64,000 nt of DNA from Methanocaldococcus lauensis (GTDB taxonomy: Archaea > AGJL01 > Methanococci > Methanococcales > Methanocaldococcaceae): the NCBI GenBank assembly GCA_902827205.1, contig LR792634.1, positions 1,302,001 to 1,366,000 of the forward strand. The letters are read 5' to 3'. Within the stretch, counting starts at the first letter, position 1, and every line of letters begins with the position of its first letter. Below, piece after piece: positions 45,206-55,664 of this stretch. The position numbers were made by a program, and so were the translations under genes. The notes beneath the pieces are model-generated. The model had not been told where the DNA came from and ran no database searches. It worked only from the letters and a program-made list of their open reading frames with translations.

Positions 45206-45721
45206 TTAAATTTTCTCTGTTATTGGAGAAGTATATACTCTCTGTCCAAGATCTTTATCGAGCATAAATAATCCTCTTTTATCATCACCAATTAATTTTA
45301 ATTTGTCTAAAATTTCTGAAAAAGATGCCTCTTCTTCAACTTGTTCATTTACAAACCATTGTAGGAAATTTACTGTTGCGTAGTCCTTTTCAGAAACTGC
45401 CAAATCCATTAAATTGTTTATTGATTCGGTCATGAGTTGTTCATGTTTGTATCCATCTTCGAACACTTCAATAATTGACATCCAATCATTTTTTGGTTTT
45501 TCTATGGCATATAATTTTACTCTCCCACCCCTTTCTATAACATAACTATATATCTTCATTGCATGGTCTAATTCTTCCTGACTTTGAACTTTAAACCACT
45601 GGGCGAATCCTTTTAAACCAAGAGATTCCGCATAGGCTGACATGGATAAATAGAGATATGCTGAGTAAAATTCTTTATTTATTTGTTTATTTAAGGCATT
45701 TAAGATATTTTCTTTAATCAT
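45206..45721 (-). CDS. Ferritin
   Basis: A 171-residue bacterial-type ferritin that stores iron and oxidises Fe(II). Ferroxidase residues are visible in [42 protein letters not shown] and [19 protein letters not shown]. Removing free iron limits Fenton chemistry, which fits the surrounding genes. Confidence 0.93.
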   Translation of the reverse strand: MIKENILNALNKQINKEFYSAYLYLSMSAYAESLGLKGFAQWFKVQSQEELDHAMKIYSYVIERGGRVKLYAIEKPKNDWMSIIEVFEDGYKHEQLMTESINNLMDLAVSEKDYATVNFLQWFVNEQVEEEASFSEILDKLKLIGDDKRGLFMLDKDLGQRVYTSPITEKI

Positions 45722-45736
45722 CCTATATTCACCAAC

Positions 45737-46012
45737 TTATTCTTTCTTTTCAATTAGACATTTATTTGCTAATTTCATTGCTAAATCTTCTGCATCTTTT
45801 ATTGGAAAGTCGTTGTCTGTTAATAATTTAACCAACTCTCCTGCCTCAATAGTTCCGCAAGGCAATGATAAACCACAAGGTAATGCTTCAGCTAATTCTA
45901 CTTTACTTTTTATAGGAAAAACATCTTTATCTTTGAAGTACTCTACTAATCTTAATTTAAAGTCTTGAATATCTTTCAAAGCCTCATATAGTGGATGGTT
46001 TGTTGTTATCAT
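45737..46012 (-). CDS. Uncharacterised small protein in the oxygen-defence cluster
   Basis: A 91-residue protein that I do not recognise. It contains ALPCGLSLPCGTIEAGELVKLL, with two Cys in a PCG repeat, and is otherwise helical. It lies 15 bp before ferritin and 10 bp after the rubredoxin gene, so it probably serves the same stress response. A MTH1175-like or DUF2795-type helical fold is possible, unproven. Confidence 0.65.
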   Translation of the reverse strand: MITTNHPLYEALKDIQDFKLRLVEYFKDKDVFPIKSKVELAEALPCGLSLPCGTIEAGELVKLLTDNDFPIKDAEDLAMKLANKCLIEKKE

Positions 46013-46022
46013 AGTTTATCAC

Positions 46023-46184
46023 CTATTCTTCTATCTTTCTAAAAGCGTTTTTTCCTAATCCACATTGTGGACATCTAAATGTATCAGGTAAATCTTCAAA
46101 TTTTGTTCCAGGAGGTATATTTTGAGAAGGTTCCCCCACATCTTCATCATAAATCCAACCGCACATACATTGATATTTTGCCAT
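46023..46184 (-). CDS. Rubredoxin
   Basis: A 53-residue rubredoxin: CMCGWIYDEDVGEPSQN and FRCPQCGLGKNAF supply the four Cys ligands (CxxC pairs). ATG 46184 is preceded by AGGTGA with a T-rich spacer. It is shorter than many gene-calling limits and easily missed. It is the second true rubredoxin of the cluster. Confidence 0.93.
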   Translation of the reverse strand: MAKYQCMCGWIYDEDVGEPSQNIPPGTKFEDLPDTFRCPQCGLGKNAFRKIEE

Positions 46185-46296
46185 TTTTTCACCTTTTTAA
46201 CCTTTTTATTGTCAATTGATATTATGCTATTATAATTTTATTATAATTTTGATACATATACTTAACCTGACTAAATTCGTTAAAAAATTAAAGAAA

Positions 46297-46647
46297 TTAT
46301 TCTAATTTAATCTCTTTTATATATTCCCACACTCCATGTAAGTTACATCTCATCAAAGCCTTTAAGGTAAAATTTTCATGACCTTTTGAAGGAGCTTTTA
46401 CCATTAACTTTACCTCAGGCTTCATAAATTGTGTAAAATCCACCCTTGCTAAATAAATATCACCCATATATAACTCAATCCATTGAATAAAATGACTATC
46501 TTCCATAGGATGAGGAATTCCAGGAGAAATTTTAACTTCAAAATACTCTTCACTTTTAACAATGTCTGGACATTCAATAAAAGGAGTGTGCTTTTTTTCA
46601 AAATCGTTGCCCTCTTTTATCCTATTTATTCTGCAAAAATAGTTCAT
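46297..46647 (-). CDS. sor: Superoxide reductase (neelaredoxin type)
   Basis: A 116-residue class II superoxide reductase, without the desulforedoxin domain. The iron ligands lie in KKHTPFIECP (His), IPHPMEDSHFIQWIELY (two His) and MRCNLHGVWEY (Cys and His). It turns superoxide into H2O2 using rubredoxin. I place the start at ATG 46647, behind GGGGGAGGGAC; a longer frame to 46698 has no site. Confidence 0.92.
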   Translation of the reverse strand: MNYFCRINRIKEGNDFEKKHTPFIECPDIVKSEEYFEVKISPGIPHPMEDSHFIQWIELYMGDIYLARVDFTQFMKPEVKLMVKAPSKGHENFTLKALMRCNLHGVWEYIKEIKLE

Positions 46648-46675
46648 AATGTCCCTCCCCCACATTATTAATATT

Positions 46676-47002
46676 TTATAATTCTTTTTCAATTTCATTT
46701 AAAATTCTCATAGCCTTTGTAAATGCTGGCATACCACTTGTTAATAATACAACTTTTAAAGCATCTATAATTTCTTCTTTTGTAATTCCTAACTCTTTAA
46801 TTCCACTTATCATTTGTTTTTTTGTGGCAATTTCATCACATTTTGCAGCAACAATTGCTATAGCGATTAACTTCTGAGTTTTGTAATCTAAAACTTTTCC
46901 AGTGTATGCTACATCGTTTAATTTAACTATTACCTCATACAAATCAGGATACTTTTCTTTGACTATTTTCATTCCCTCCCCATAGAAAACTTCATTTTTC
47001 AT
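46676..47002 (-). CDS. Carboxymuconolactone decarboxylase / AhpD-like protein
   Basis: A 108-residue AhpD-fold protein. The family motif has the form of EIATKKQMISGIKELGITKEEI, but the usual CxxC is reduced to AAKCDEIA with only one Cys in the first position and no second Cys. So disulfide chemistry as in AhpD is not certain. It sits between SOR and HdrB. Confidence 0.8.
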   Translation of the reverse strand: MKNEVFYGEGMKIVKEKYPDLYEVIVKLNDVAYTGKVLDYKTQKLIAIAIVAAKCDEIATKKQMISGIKELGITKEEIIDALKVVLLTSGMPAFTKAMRILNEIEKEL

Positions 47003-47064
47003 AATAACACCCAAAAAATCAATTGTTTTTTTAACTTTAGATATATAATTTTATATTCTTACAT

Positions 47065-47943
47065 CTATTTAAGCTTTTCGATGAGTTTGTCAGTTGAGAC
47101 AAAATGTAAATCCAAAGCAACATCTTTTGGTGACATACCCATAGATAATCCTAACAGTTGAGAATAGTGTATTACTGGAATATTGTATTCCTTACCAAAC
47201 TTTTCTTTTATTTCTACTTGTCCTCTATCAAACTGCAAGTGACAGAATGGACAAACATCAGTAATACAATCTGCACCTGCTTCTTTTATATTTTTTAATT
47301 TCATTTCAGTCATTTTTAAAGCAACATCAAGATTTCTTGCTCTAACACCTCCTCCTGCTCCACAACACATATTTTTATCTTTATAATTTATTGATTTAGC
47401 TCCGAGTGCTTCAACAAGTTCATCAAAAGATTTAGGCCTTTCAGAGCTTTCTAACTTTTTTATATCAGTTGGTTTTAAGTAATGACAACCATAATGAACT
47501 GCAACATTTATATTTAAAGGTTTTTTTACCTTTTCTCTTATTGCATCTACTCCTAAATCAAAATATAATACTTCAGGTAAATGTCTAACTTTAATGGTCC
47601 CTTTATATTCTAATCCATATTTTGATAAAATTTCATTAACAAACTTTCGAGCTTTTTCATTATCTTTAAGAATATGATTTGCTTCAAATAAAGAACCATA
47701 GCACCCATTACATATTGTTAATATATCTAATCCCATTTCTTCAGCAACGCACAAGTTTCTCGCGGCAATTGTAAGCCAGGTCTTTAAATCGAAAGAACCA
47801 AATACCCCTGGAGCAGGACAACAGGATGCTTTTTCAAAGGGATGTAATTTTATTCCCAATTTTTCTAATGCAATGTATGTTGCTTTTTCAATTCCTGGGT
47901 ATCTATTAGGAGCAATACATCCTAAGAAAAAAACAAATTCCAT
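47065..47943 (-). CDS. hdrB: Heterodisulfide reductase subunit B
   Basis: A 292-residue HdrB with the two CCG domains that hold the noncubane [4Fe-4S] clusters: [10 protein letters not shown] and [15 protein letters not shown], then [23 protein letters not shown] and [12 protein letters not shown]. It reduces CoM-S-S-CoB. HdrC is immediately upstream by 19 bp. No hdrA is in the window. Confidence 0.93.
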   Translation of the reverse strand: MEFVFFLGCIAPNRYPGIEKATYIALEKLGIKLHPFEKASCCPAPGVFGSFDLKTWLTIAARNLCVAEEMGLDILTICNGCYGSLFEANHILKDNEKARKFVNEILSKYGLEYKGTIKVRHLPEVLYFDLGVDAIREKVKKPLNINVAVHYGCHYLKPTDIKKLESSERPKSFDELVEALGAKSINYKDKNMCCGAGGGVRARNLDVALKMTEMKLKNIKEAGADCITDVCPFCHLQFDRGQVEIKEKFGKEYNIPVIHYSQLLGLSMGMSPKDVALDLHFVSTDKLIEKLK

Positions 47944-47962
47944 AATACGTCACCTATTATAT

Positions 47963-48550
47963 TTATTCTGACATATCTTTCCATTGTATTGGTTTTAATT
48001 CCATAGTCTCTGTGCAGATACCTACCATATCACAAAATTTTAAATCAATCATAATACCTCTTATAATCTCTAATACTTCTGGATATTTATGTGTTGTTGG
48101 AGGAATTTCAGGTAAACCAATAGATTTTCTTGCTTCTTTTATTTTATCATTTATTGGAACTGCATGCCCAGTTTTAAATACATATAGAGCAGTTTTTTTA
48201 TGAGGTTCAGCCATTCTGCCTTCTCTTGCAGCAATATTTCTAATGATTTTAATAATATCAGTTATTTTTACTTCTCTTGGACATCTTTCGTAGCATTCAT
48301 AACATGTAGTGCACATCCATAAATCTTCACTTTCCACAGCAAATTTTCTCATACCACATTGAGCATATCTTATTAATTTTCTTGTTCTAAATGCTGTTAT
48401 TCTACCACTAGGACAACTACCAGTACAGGTTCCACATTGATAGCATGCTTTAAAAGAAGCAACATGATTTTCATCTAAAATGTCTTTACCTGTATTTATT
48501 ATTTCATTTATAAAGTTATTATCAAATATTTCATTAGTTTTTAAGACCAT
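47963..48550 (-). CDS. hdrC: Heterodisulfide reductase subunit C
   Basis: A 195-residue HdrC with two ferredoxin-type clusters, [15 protein letters not shown] and [14 protein letters not shown]. It shuttles electrons from HdrA to HdrB. It begins the HdrC-HdrB pair at the end of the oxygen-defence cluster, which is unusual company for HdrBC. Confidence 0.93.
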   Translation of the reverse strand: MVLKTNEIFDNNFINEIINTGKDILDENHVASFKACYQCGTCTGSCPSGRITAFRTRKLIRYAQCGMRKFAVESEDLWMCTTCYECYERCPREVKITDIIKIIRNIAAREGRMAEPHKKTALYVFKTGHAVPINDKIKEARKSIGLPEIPPTTHKYPEVLEIIRGIMIDLKFCDMVGICTETMELKPIQWKDMSE

Positions 48551-48655
48551 TTTAATTCACCACAATATATTTTTAACTTATATTTTATTCTTTATAATAT
48601 TTATATTTTGTTATTTGTAATTAGAATTATTGTATATTATATGGAGGTTGAAAAT

Positions 48656-49030
48656 ATGAAAATTAAAGATGTTATGAACAAAAATCCAATAGTTGTTTCT
48701 CCAAATGATATTGGTGGAGAGGTCGTTCAATTATTATATAAAGAAGGAAAATATTATGCACCAGTTGTAGAAGATGGTAAATTAGTTGGATGGATTACTG
48801 CTTTAGATCTACTTGCAGGATGTAAGCATTCAAAAATTGAAGATTTGATGTTATTAATTGATGAAATAAAAATTTTAAATGAAAATGATGAATTAACTAA
48901 TGAATTGATAGATGAAATGGTTAATAATGAAATAATTGCTTATCCTGTTATTAATGATAAAGAGGAACTCGTAGGAACTTTAAGTATTTTTGATTTATTT
49001 AAATATAAAGATAAACTAATTAAAAAATAG
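48656..49030 (+). CDS. CBS-domain pair protein
   Basis: A 124-residue protein of two CBS domains (KIKDVMNKNPIVVSPNDIGGEVVQLLYKEG, then WITALDLLAG; and the second ending LVGTLSIFDLFKYK). ATG 48656 follows GGAGGT seven bases earlier. It is divergent from hdrCB, so it may regulate energy metabolism by nucleotide binding; this is only inference. Confidence 0.8.
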   Translation: MKIKDVMNKNPIVVSPNDIGGEVVQLLYKEGKYYAPVVEDGKLVGWITALDLLAGCKHSKIEDLMLLIDEIKILNENDELTNELIDEMVNNEIIAYPVINDKEELVGTLSIFDLFKYKDKLIKK

Positions 49031-49171
49031 ATTATCTCTTTTAAAATTTTTCTAAATTTTTTCAAAATTCGTAAATTTTTTGACTATTTTATACGAAAAT
49101 AGGATGACAAAGATTATTATCTTTAAAATAAAAATATAATTTTTAATTTTTATATTTATGAGGTGATATTT

Positions 49172-49765
49172 ATGCAGATTCATCTAAAATTTAATAAAGA
49201 GTTGGGAGAATTTTTTGAAGATATTTTATGTAAAGAGGATAATATTGACAACAAATTTCCAAATGACGATGAATTAGTTTGTGAGGTTGTTGAACATTTA
49301 AAAAAAGGATTCAATAGAGAAAAAATGACATTTGATGAGGAAAAATATACAGATAGAAAGATTAAAGGATACATTCCATTGGAGATTTTTAGAATTATGA
49401 TTTATATATTAATGAAAAAGATTAAGGAGAGGGGTTCAGAGATAACTTTATATGAAATGGGATATGAATTTGGTAAATTCTTAGAGCCAAAGAATTTTAG
49501 AGAGTTAAAAAAATTTTTCAGAAAAAATAATTTAGGAATATTAGAAATTGAAAGTAGAAAACCATTAATTATTAAAGTTAAAGAATGTGCAATGTGTGGA
49601 GGTTTGGAAGATACTGAGCCAATGTGTCACTTTGATGCTGGACTACTTGCTGGGGCTATGGAATGCATATTAAAAAAAACTGTTGTGGTTAATGAAATAA
49701 AGTGTATGGCTCAGGGTTATGATGCCTGTTATTTCGAGATTGAAATAATAAAAAATAAAAAATAA
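49172..49765 (+). CDS. V4R (4-vinyl reductase) domain protein
   Basis: A 197-residue protein whose C-terminal half is a V4R domain: CAMCGGLEDTEPMCHFDAGLLAGAMECIL and EIKCMAQGYDACYFEIE. V4R domains bind small hydrocarbons or metals and serve as sensors in archaea. The N-terminal part is charged and helical. ATG 49172 has AGGTGA in front; a GTG at 49163 is less likely. Convergent with the PP-loop enzyme. Confidence 0.82.
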   Translation: MQIHLKFNKELGEFFEDILCKEDNIDNKFPNDDELVCEVVEHLKKGFNREKMTFDEEKYTDRKIKGYIPLEIFRIMIYILMKKIKERGSEITLYEMGYEFGKFLEPKNFRELKKFFRKNNLGILEIESRKPLIIKVKECAMCGGLEDTEPMCHFDAGLLAGAMECILKKTVVVNEIKCMAQGYDACYFEIEIIKNKK

Positions 49766-49771
49766 TTAAGT

Positions 49772-50776
49772 TTATTCCTCAATGTTATAAGGATTTTTAC
49801 TATAAAATTCAACTGTTTTTATAGCAGAACTTACAACCATCTCTCTAATATTTGGAATCTCTTCTTCCAATTTTTCTAAAATCTCGTGACATCTTCTCCT
49901 AATGCTATCTCCTCTATCTCTACTATATGGGCAAATATCTTTATCTTTGTAATACTCTATATTACACTCCTCAAGAGCCTTTATTATATCCTCCTCCAGT
50001 ACTGGAAGCATGGGTCTAATGATTGTACATTCCTCTAACTGAATCTTTAAATCTTTATAATTAACTACATTACTCTTAAATTTTGTTAAAGGTCTCATAA
50101 ACTTTAATCTCTCTCCTTTAAAGATATTTGCTAAAATTGTATCTGAATTATCATCTAAATTATGTCCATAAGCTATTTTAACTTTCTCGTAAGGAATATT
50201 TTCTTTTTCAGATATTTCTTTTGCTAATTTTCCTAATAAATGCCTTTTAATTACAGAGCAAGAAAAGCAAGGAGAAAATTCCATTCCTTTAGAAGTTTTT
50301 GTTAAAATTTCTGAGAGTTCAACTACATCTAAATCACTTTTTAACAATAGATGAGGAACATTTAGCATTTCACAGTGGTGTTTTATTAATTTAACTCCCT
50401 CACTATCTTCTTTCCAAGGTCTCACTCCACCTATATTAACATCAACAGTAACCGCTATTAACTTTATTCCATACTTCCTTCTATAAACCTCCAAAAGATG
50501 TAACAATAATAAACTATCTTTGCCTCCGCTAAGCCCAACAATAATCACATCTCTTGGGGCTATAATCTTATGCCTATTGATAAATCTCCCAACCTTTGTA
50601 GAAACATATTCATAAGTTTTTGAATAAATTACTGGAATTCCAAAATCTTCTTCAATTTTGTTCATTTTAGTTCTTGATAATCTAGCCATTCTTTTGTTAT
50701 TGACTAAAATTTTATCCTTTCTTATTGTTAAAAAAAATGGATTTGCATATTTTTTTAATTCTCTTAAATTAATCAT
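49772..50776 (-). CDS. tRNA 2-thiolation-type PP-loop ATPase (TtuA/TtcA/Ncs6 family)
   Basis: A 334-residue adenine-nucleotide alpha hydrolase. The PP-loop is VGLSGGKDSLLLLHLL (about residue 82). Following are TVDVNIGG, the CFSC pair at SPCFSCSVIKRHLLG, and HNLDDNSDTILANIF. It activates tRNA uridine or cytidine for sulfur insertion. The usual N-terminal CxxC zinc finger of TtuA is not seen, so it may belong to another subgroup of TtcA/TtuA. It lies 18 bp from cobQ, same strand. Confidence 0.85.
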   Translation of the reverse strand: MINLRELKKYANPFFLTIRKDKILVNNKRMARLSRTKMNKIEEDFGIPVIYSKTYEYVSTKVGRFINRHKIIAPRDVIIVGLSGGKDSLLLLHLLEVYRRKYGIKLIAVTVDVNIGGVRPWKEDSEGVKLIKHHCEMLNVPHLLLKSDLDVVELSEILTKTSKGMEFSPCFSCSVIKRHLLGKLAKEISEKENIPYEKVKIAYGHNLDDNSDTILANIFKGERLKFMRPLTKFKSNVVNYKDLKIQLEECTIIRPMLPVLEEDIIKALEECNIEYYKDKDICPYSRDRGDSIRRRCHEILEKLEEEIPNIREMVVSSAIKTVEFYSKNPYNIEE

Positions 50777-50794
50777 ATTAATCCCTCTAAAAAA

Positions 50795-52270
50795 CTAAAT
50801 TATTTGAGATAAATCCACATTTTTTTCTAAAACTTTGGCAAAGTAGTTTAAACTTTTTTCTATACTATCTTTATATAAATCTCCTTCAATTTTCTCTAAA
50901 CCTTTTTTCTCTCTAATTTTGTTAATAATATAGTTCCTAAATTCACAATTTTCAAAAATTCCATGGAAGTAAGTTCCTATAACTAAACCACCACCAATTT
51001 TTTTAATTGAGCCATCAAATCCATTACCACAGTTTCCAAAACCTCTCTCAATTTTTATAAGAGGTTTTTCTTTACTGTATGTAATTCCTTCGTGAATCTC
51101 ATAACCATAAACTTTAAATGTTTTATTGTCAATACTTAAATAACCATAAGAGTTTTTAACGACCTTGTCATTTCCAAAGTATGTTTTAGCGTCAAAAATA
51201 TTTAAACCTTCGATACTTCCAACATCTGACTCTTTAAAATCTTTATCAATGAGTTTTTTCCCTAAAACTTGGTAACCTCCACATATTCCAATAACTATTC
51301 CACCATCTTTTAAAAATTCTAAAATCTTTTCATCAAAATTATTTTCTTTTAAATAATATGCCTCTTTCGTTGAACTTCTTGACCCTGGGAGAATTAAAAT
51401 ATCCCCAGAAATATCATCTTTGAAGTCAATAAATTTTATTAATGCGTCGTATCTTAAAGGGTCTAAGTCAGTAAAATTAGATATTTTTGAAAATCTAACA
51501 ACATTAACTTCAACTCCACTTTTAGCATTTCCAAAACTTCTTATGTTTTGTAATGCCTGACTATCTTCCTCTGGTAATACAAGATTTTCATCATAAGGCA
51601 TAACGCCTAAAACTGGAATTCCCGTTAATTCTTCAATTTTCTCAATTCCATCTTTTAAAACATCAATATTTCCCCTAAATTTATTTATTATAATACCTTT
51701 AATAAGATTTCTCCATTTTTTTGGAAGTAGTTTTATAGTTCCATAGATTGAGGCGAAAACTCCTCCTCTATCAATGTCAGCAACTAAAATTGCATTAGCA
51801 TTAACCATTTCTGCAATTCTTAGATTTGCTATATCATCCTCTAATAAATTTATCTCACAACAACTTCCAGCACCTTCCATAATAACATAGTCATACTCCT
51901 TATTTAGAATCTCTAAACTTTCTTTAATTTTTTTCAAAAAGAAATTTTTATTTCTTCTATATTCGTTATAATTCATATCTTTATAAACCTTTCCATGAAC
52001 TATAACCTGTGATATAAAATTTCCTTTTGGTTTTAATAGTATTGGATTAAAATGAACAGAAGGCTCAACTCTGGATGCTAAACTTTGTGTATATTGAGCC
52101 ATTGCGATTTCTCCATCTTCTTTTGTTACTCTTGAATTTAAACTCATATTTTGTGACTTAAATGGGGCTACTTTATAACCTTTATTTGCTAAAAGACGAC
52201 ACAATCCTGCAGCTATTGTAGTTTTTCCACTGTTGGATGATGTTCCAACTACCATTATAAACTTTGCCAT
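50795..52270 (-). CDS. cobQ: Cobyric acid synthase (CbiP/CobQ)
   Basis: A 491-residue amidotransferase making cobyric acid in cobamide synthesis. The dethiobiotin-synthetase-like N-domain has [15 protein letters not shown] and [15 protein letters not shown]. The glutaminase domain has the nucleophile Cys in [15 protein letters not shown] and His in [13 protein letters not shown]. Start set at ATG 52270 (GGTGACTCAA before it). Confidence 0.93.
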   Translation of the reverse strand: MAKFIMVVGTSSNSGKTTIAAGLCRLLANKGYKVAPFKSQNMSLNSRVTKEDGEIAMAQYTQSLASRVEPSVHFNPILLKPKGNFISQVIVHGKVYKDMNYNEYRRNKNFFLKKIKESLEILNKEYDYVIMEGAGSCCEINLLEDDIANLRIAEMVNANAILVADIDRGGVFASIYGTIKLLPKKWRNLIKGIIINKFRGNIDVLKDGIEKIEELTGIPVLGVMPYDENLVLPEEDSQALQNIRSFGNAKSGVEVNVVRFSKISNFTDLDPLRYDALIKFIDFKDDISGDILILPGSRSSTKEAYYLKENNFDEKILEFLKDGGIVIGICGGYQVLGKKLIDKDFKESDVGSIEGLNIFDAKTYFGNDKVVKNSYGYLSIDNKTFKVYGYEIHEGITYSKEKPLIKIERGFGNCGNGFDGSIKKIGGGLVIGTYFHGIFENCEFRNYIINKIREKKGLEKIEGDLYKDSIEKSLNYFAKVLEKNVDLSQII

Positions 52271-52364
52271 TTGAGTCACCAAACTTATTAATCTAATAAC
52301 TTCTTTATTTTTAATTTTTATATAAATAAATTAAAATAAATTAAAATTGATTTGTGTGATACTT

Positions 52365-53339
52365 ATGTTTGACTTAGAGACTAATAAAGTTATAAAAGAG
52401 ATAGAGAATTTAAATAAAAAATGTCCTAAAATAGTATTTCAAGCTCCAGAAGGCTTAAAATTATATGTTGAAAAAGAGATTGAAAAAATTAAAAGATATT
52501 TTAAGAATAAAGGAAAAAATGTTGAATTGTTTTTATGGGGGAATTCTTGCTTTGGAGCCTGTGATTTAATTGATGATTATGTTAAAAAATTAGATATTGA
52601 TTTAATCGTACATTATGGACATGAAGAACTTGAATATGCCAAACCAGAAATTAAAACTTTATTTATTCCTACATATCACATATTTGATAAAGAAGATGAG
52701 AATAAAATACTAAATGACATAGAAAACTTTATAAATAAGTATAATTTAGAAGGAAAAAAAGTGGCTATAACTACAACTGTTCAATATAAAAAACTATTAA
52801 AGAAATTTAATCCTTATATAATCTTAGGTTGCAGAGGAGAAATTAAAGATGAAGACATTATATTATTCGTTGGAACTGGGAGATTTCATCCTTTAATGTT
52901 AGCATACAAATATCAAAAAGAAGTTTATATATACAATCCTATTTCTAAATATTTTGATAAAATTTCTAAGGAAGATGTTAATAAGTTTATAAAGAAAAGA
53001 ATTACGGCAATAACTAAGTTAATGTTAAATAAGCCAAAAAAAGTGGGAGTTGTTTTATCAGTAAAAAAGGGACAGTTTAGAAAAAAGGTTTTTGATGAAA
53101 TTATAAAACTATTAGAAAAAAATAATATAAATTATCTCCCAATTATTGTTGATAATGTGTCCCCGGAAATATTATTTTATGATGTAGATTGCTATATAAT
53201 TGTAGCATGTCCAAGGATAGTTTTAGATGATTATATTTTATATAAAAAGCCTATATATACGCCAGAGGAGTTTAAACTATTTTTAAATAACTCATTAAAT
53301 TATAAATTTGATGAAATAAAAAAAGAGGATTTTTATTAG
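52365..53339 (+). CDS. dph2: Diphthamide synthesis radical enzyme Dph2
   Basis: Dph2 transfers the aminocarboxypropyl group of SAM to the EF2 histidine. The 324-residue protein has the three Cys that bind its [4Fe-4S] cluster: GNSCFGACD, LGCRGEI and VACPRIVLDD. The start is ATG 52365 with GTGAT before it; an upstream TTG is less likely. It overlaps the end of the zinc-ribbon gene by 4 bp convergently. Confidence 0.93.
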   Translation: MFDLETNKVIKEIENLNKKCPKIVFQAPEGLKLYVEKEIEKIKRYFKNKGKNVELFLWGNSCFGACDLIDDYVKKLDIDLIVHYGHEELEYAKPEIKTLFIPTYHIFDKEDENKILNDIENFINKYNLEGKKVAITTTVQYKKLLKKFNPYIILGCRGEIKDEDIILFVGTGRFHPLMLAYKYQKEVYIYNPISKYFDKISKEDVNKFIKKRITAITKLMLNKPKKVGVVLSVKKGQFRKKVFDEIIKLLEKNNINYLPIIVDNVSPEILFYDVDCYIIVACPRIVLDDYILYKKPIYTPEEFKLFLNNSLNYKFDEIKKEDFY

Positions 53340-53632
53340 CAGAAAGTTCTATTTGTTGGAGGGATGCAAAGAGTTTTATTACAGTTTGGACAATTTATAG
53401 TAACCTTTTCAAGTTCATAGTATGCCTTAAATGGTTTTTTACAGTATGGACAAAAATATATCTTTTCTCCAGTTTTCTTGCATTCACCAACTTCGCCAAC
53501 AGTTGGATATCTTTCAAATGTTATGTCACTCTCTGTATTTTGATATTTGAAAAATTTTTTAACCATAGTTATGTAAAGATTAACTGCCTCATCATTTATA
53601 CAATCTCCTCCACAGTATGGGCAACTATACAT
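53336..53632 (-). CDS. Zinc-ribbon protein
   Basis: A 98-residue protein with three CxxC pairs: CPYCGGDC, CPYCKKPF and CPNCNKTL, flanked by VNLYITMVKKFF. It resembles archaeal small zinc-ribbon proteins of unknown function. It has a site (AGGTGAT) before the ATG at 53632. Confidence 0.7.
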   Translation of the reverse strand: MYSCPYCGGDCINDEAVNLYITMVKKFFKYQNTESDITFERYPTVGEVGECKKTGEKIYFCPYCKKPFKAYYELEKVTINCPNCNKTLCIPPTNRTFC

Positions 53633-53782
53633 AAATTATCACCTCAGGAAATCTATTTATTCTTAGTTATATATATCATTTTTTTGTAATCTTTTTATAT
53701 TACTTATATATTGTTAAATTTGCATAATTTTATTAAGTAATATAATAATGTTAAAATAAACTATTTTTATGTTGGTGAAATT

Positions 53783-54388
53783 ATGTGGAAAAAGTTAGAG
53801 AATTTGACAAGTAAAATTTACGAAAAGGCATTAAAAAGGAAAGGAGAGCATAGAATTGCATTGTTAATTGATGGACCTAATATGCTTAGAAAAGAGTTTA
53901 ACATTGATTTAGATAAAATTAGAGAAGTTTTAAGTGAATTTGGAGACATTGTTATAGGTAGAGTTTATTTAAATCAATATGCGTCAGATAAGTTAATAGA
54001 GGCCGTTATAAATCAAGGATTTGAACCAAAAATCTCTGCTGGAGATGTAGATGTTGAAATGGCTGTTGATGCCACCGAATTAGTGTTTAATCCAAATATT
54101 GACACTATTGCCTATGTAACAAGAGATGCAGATTTTCTTCCAGCAATTAGAAAGGCAAAAGAGAGAGGGAAAAAAGTTATTGTTATTGGGGCTGAGCCTG
54201 GATTTTCAAAGGCTTTGCAAAATATTGCTGATTATGTTATAAAAATCGGAGAAGAGTTTCAATTAGATAAAGAAAAGTTAGAGAAAAAGAAAAAAAGTAA
54301 AAAGGTTGAAGAGAAACAATTAAGTAAAGAAGATAGCAATAGAAATAATAAAGATGATAATATAGAATCTTCTGAGATAAAAGAGTAA
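53783..54388 (+). CDS. NYN-domain (DUF88-like) protein
   Basis: A 201-residue protein with a NYN nuclease-type domain: [13 protein letters not shown] near residue 29, [12 protein letters not shown] and [26 protein letters not shown]. The Asp residues in those motifs form the metal site. The C-terminal 40 residues are Lys/Glu/Asn rich. It probably acts on RNA. It is convergent with the DUF106 gene, 21 bp away. Confidence 0.85.
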   Translation: MWKKLENLTSKIYEKALKRKGEHRIALLIDGPNMLRKEFNIDLDKIREVLSEFGDIVIGRVYLNQYASDKLIEAVINQGFEPKISAGDVDVEMAVDATELVFNPNIDTIAYVTRDADFLPAIRKAKERGKKVIVIGAEPGFSKALQNIADYVIKIGEEFQLDKEKLEKKKKSKKVEEKQLSKEDSNRNNKDDNIESSEIKE

Positions 54389-54409
54389 AGATATAGGAAA
54401 TTATAAAGT

Positions 54410-55006
54410 TTATTTTATTCCAAATATTTTTCTTAAAACTGTTGATGTTGCGAATGAACAAAGTATATACCACCCTAACCATCCTAAGGCTGTATTAGAT
54501 ACTATTTTAAATCCTCCTTTGTAAATTAATGAGCCTAACCAATGCCAGAAATTAATTAGAAGAATCTTAGAGATTATTGTTGGTAAATACACTACGACAC
54601 CATTCCAATTAGGATGTAATTCCATATAAACTCCACCAAATCCATAAACGTGTCTTAAATAAATAAATATTAGAATTATTGGAAGCCAAGTATATATCAT
54701 TGGTTTAAAACTCATTTTCATCAATTCAGCATTTAGTTGCATAATTCTTTGATATTCTTCTTGGAGTTTTTCTAACATCTCTGGATTTTTAGCCATCTTC
54801 TTAGATTTTATTTGAAATTCTTGAATTTCCTTTTTTAATTCAGCAACTCTCTCTTGATCTACTAAAAGTTTTGTAGCAATATTAATAATTAAAGACACAA
54901 TTATGGCAATAACTAAAATTGCCATAGCTGGATGTAAAACCTTTATTATTGGCATAAAAATTGCATCTAATGATGTATAAAAAAGATTTGTTATTGACTC
55001 AAACAT
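54410..55006 (-). CDS. DUF106 membrane protein (YidC/Oxa1/EMC3-like insertase)
   Basis: A 198-residue protein with three membrane segments: [20 protein letters not shown], then after a charged coiled coil ([18 protein letters not shown]) [18 protein letters not shown] and [18 protein letters not shown]. This is the archaeal YidC-like insertase layout. It lies downstream of adkA and secY, where the insertase is usual in archaea. Confidence 0.88.
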   Translation of the reverse strand: MFESITNLFYTSLDAIFMPIIKVLHPAMAILVIAIIVSLIINIATKLLVDQERVAELKKEIQEFQIKSKKMAKNPEMLEKLQEEYQRIMQLNAELMKMSFKPMIYTWLPIILIFIYLRHVYGFGGVYMELHPNWNGVVVYLPTIISKILLINFWHWLGSLIYKGGFKIVSNTALGWLGWYILCSFATSTVLRKIFGIK

Positions 55007-55034
55007 AGATTCACCTTAAAAAATTGTATTTAAA

Positions 55035-55619
<585 letters not shown>

Positions 55620-55664
55620 TCACCTCATAATTTAACCATGCCTAAATTTTTAGATTAAATATTA

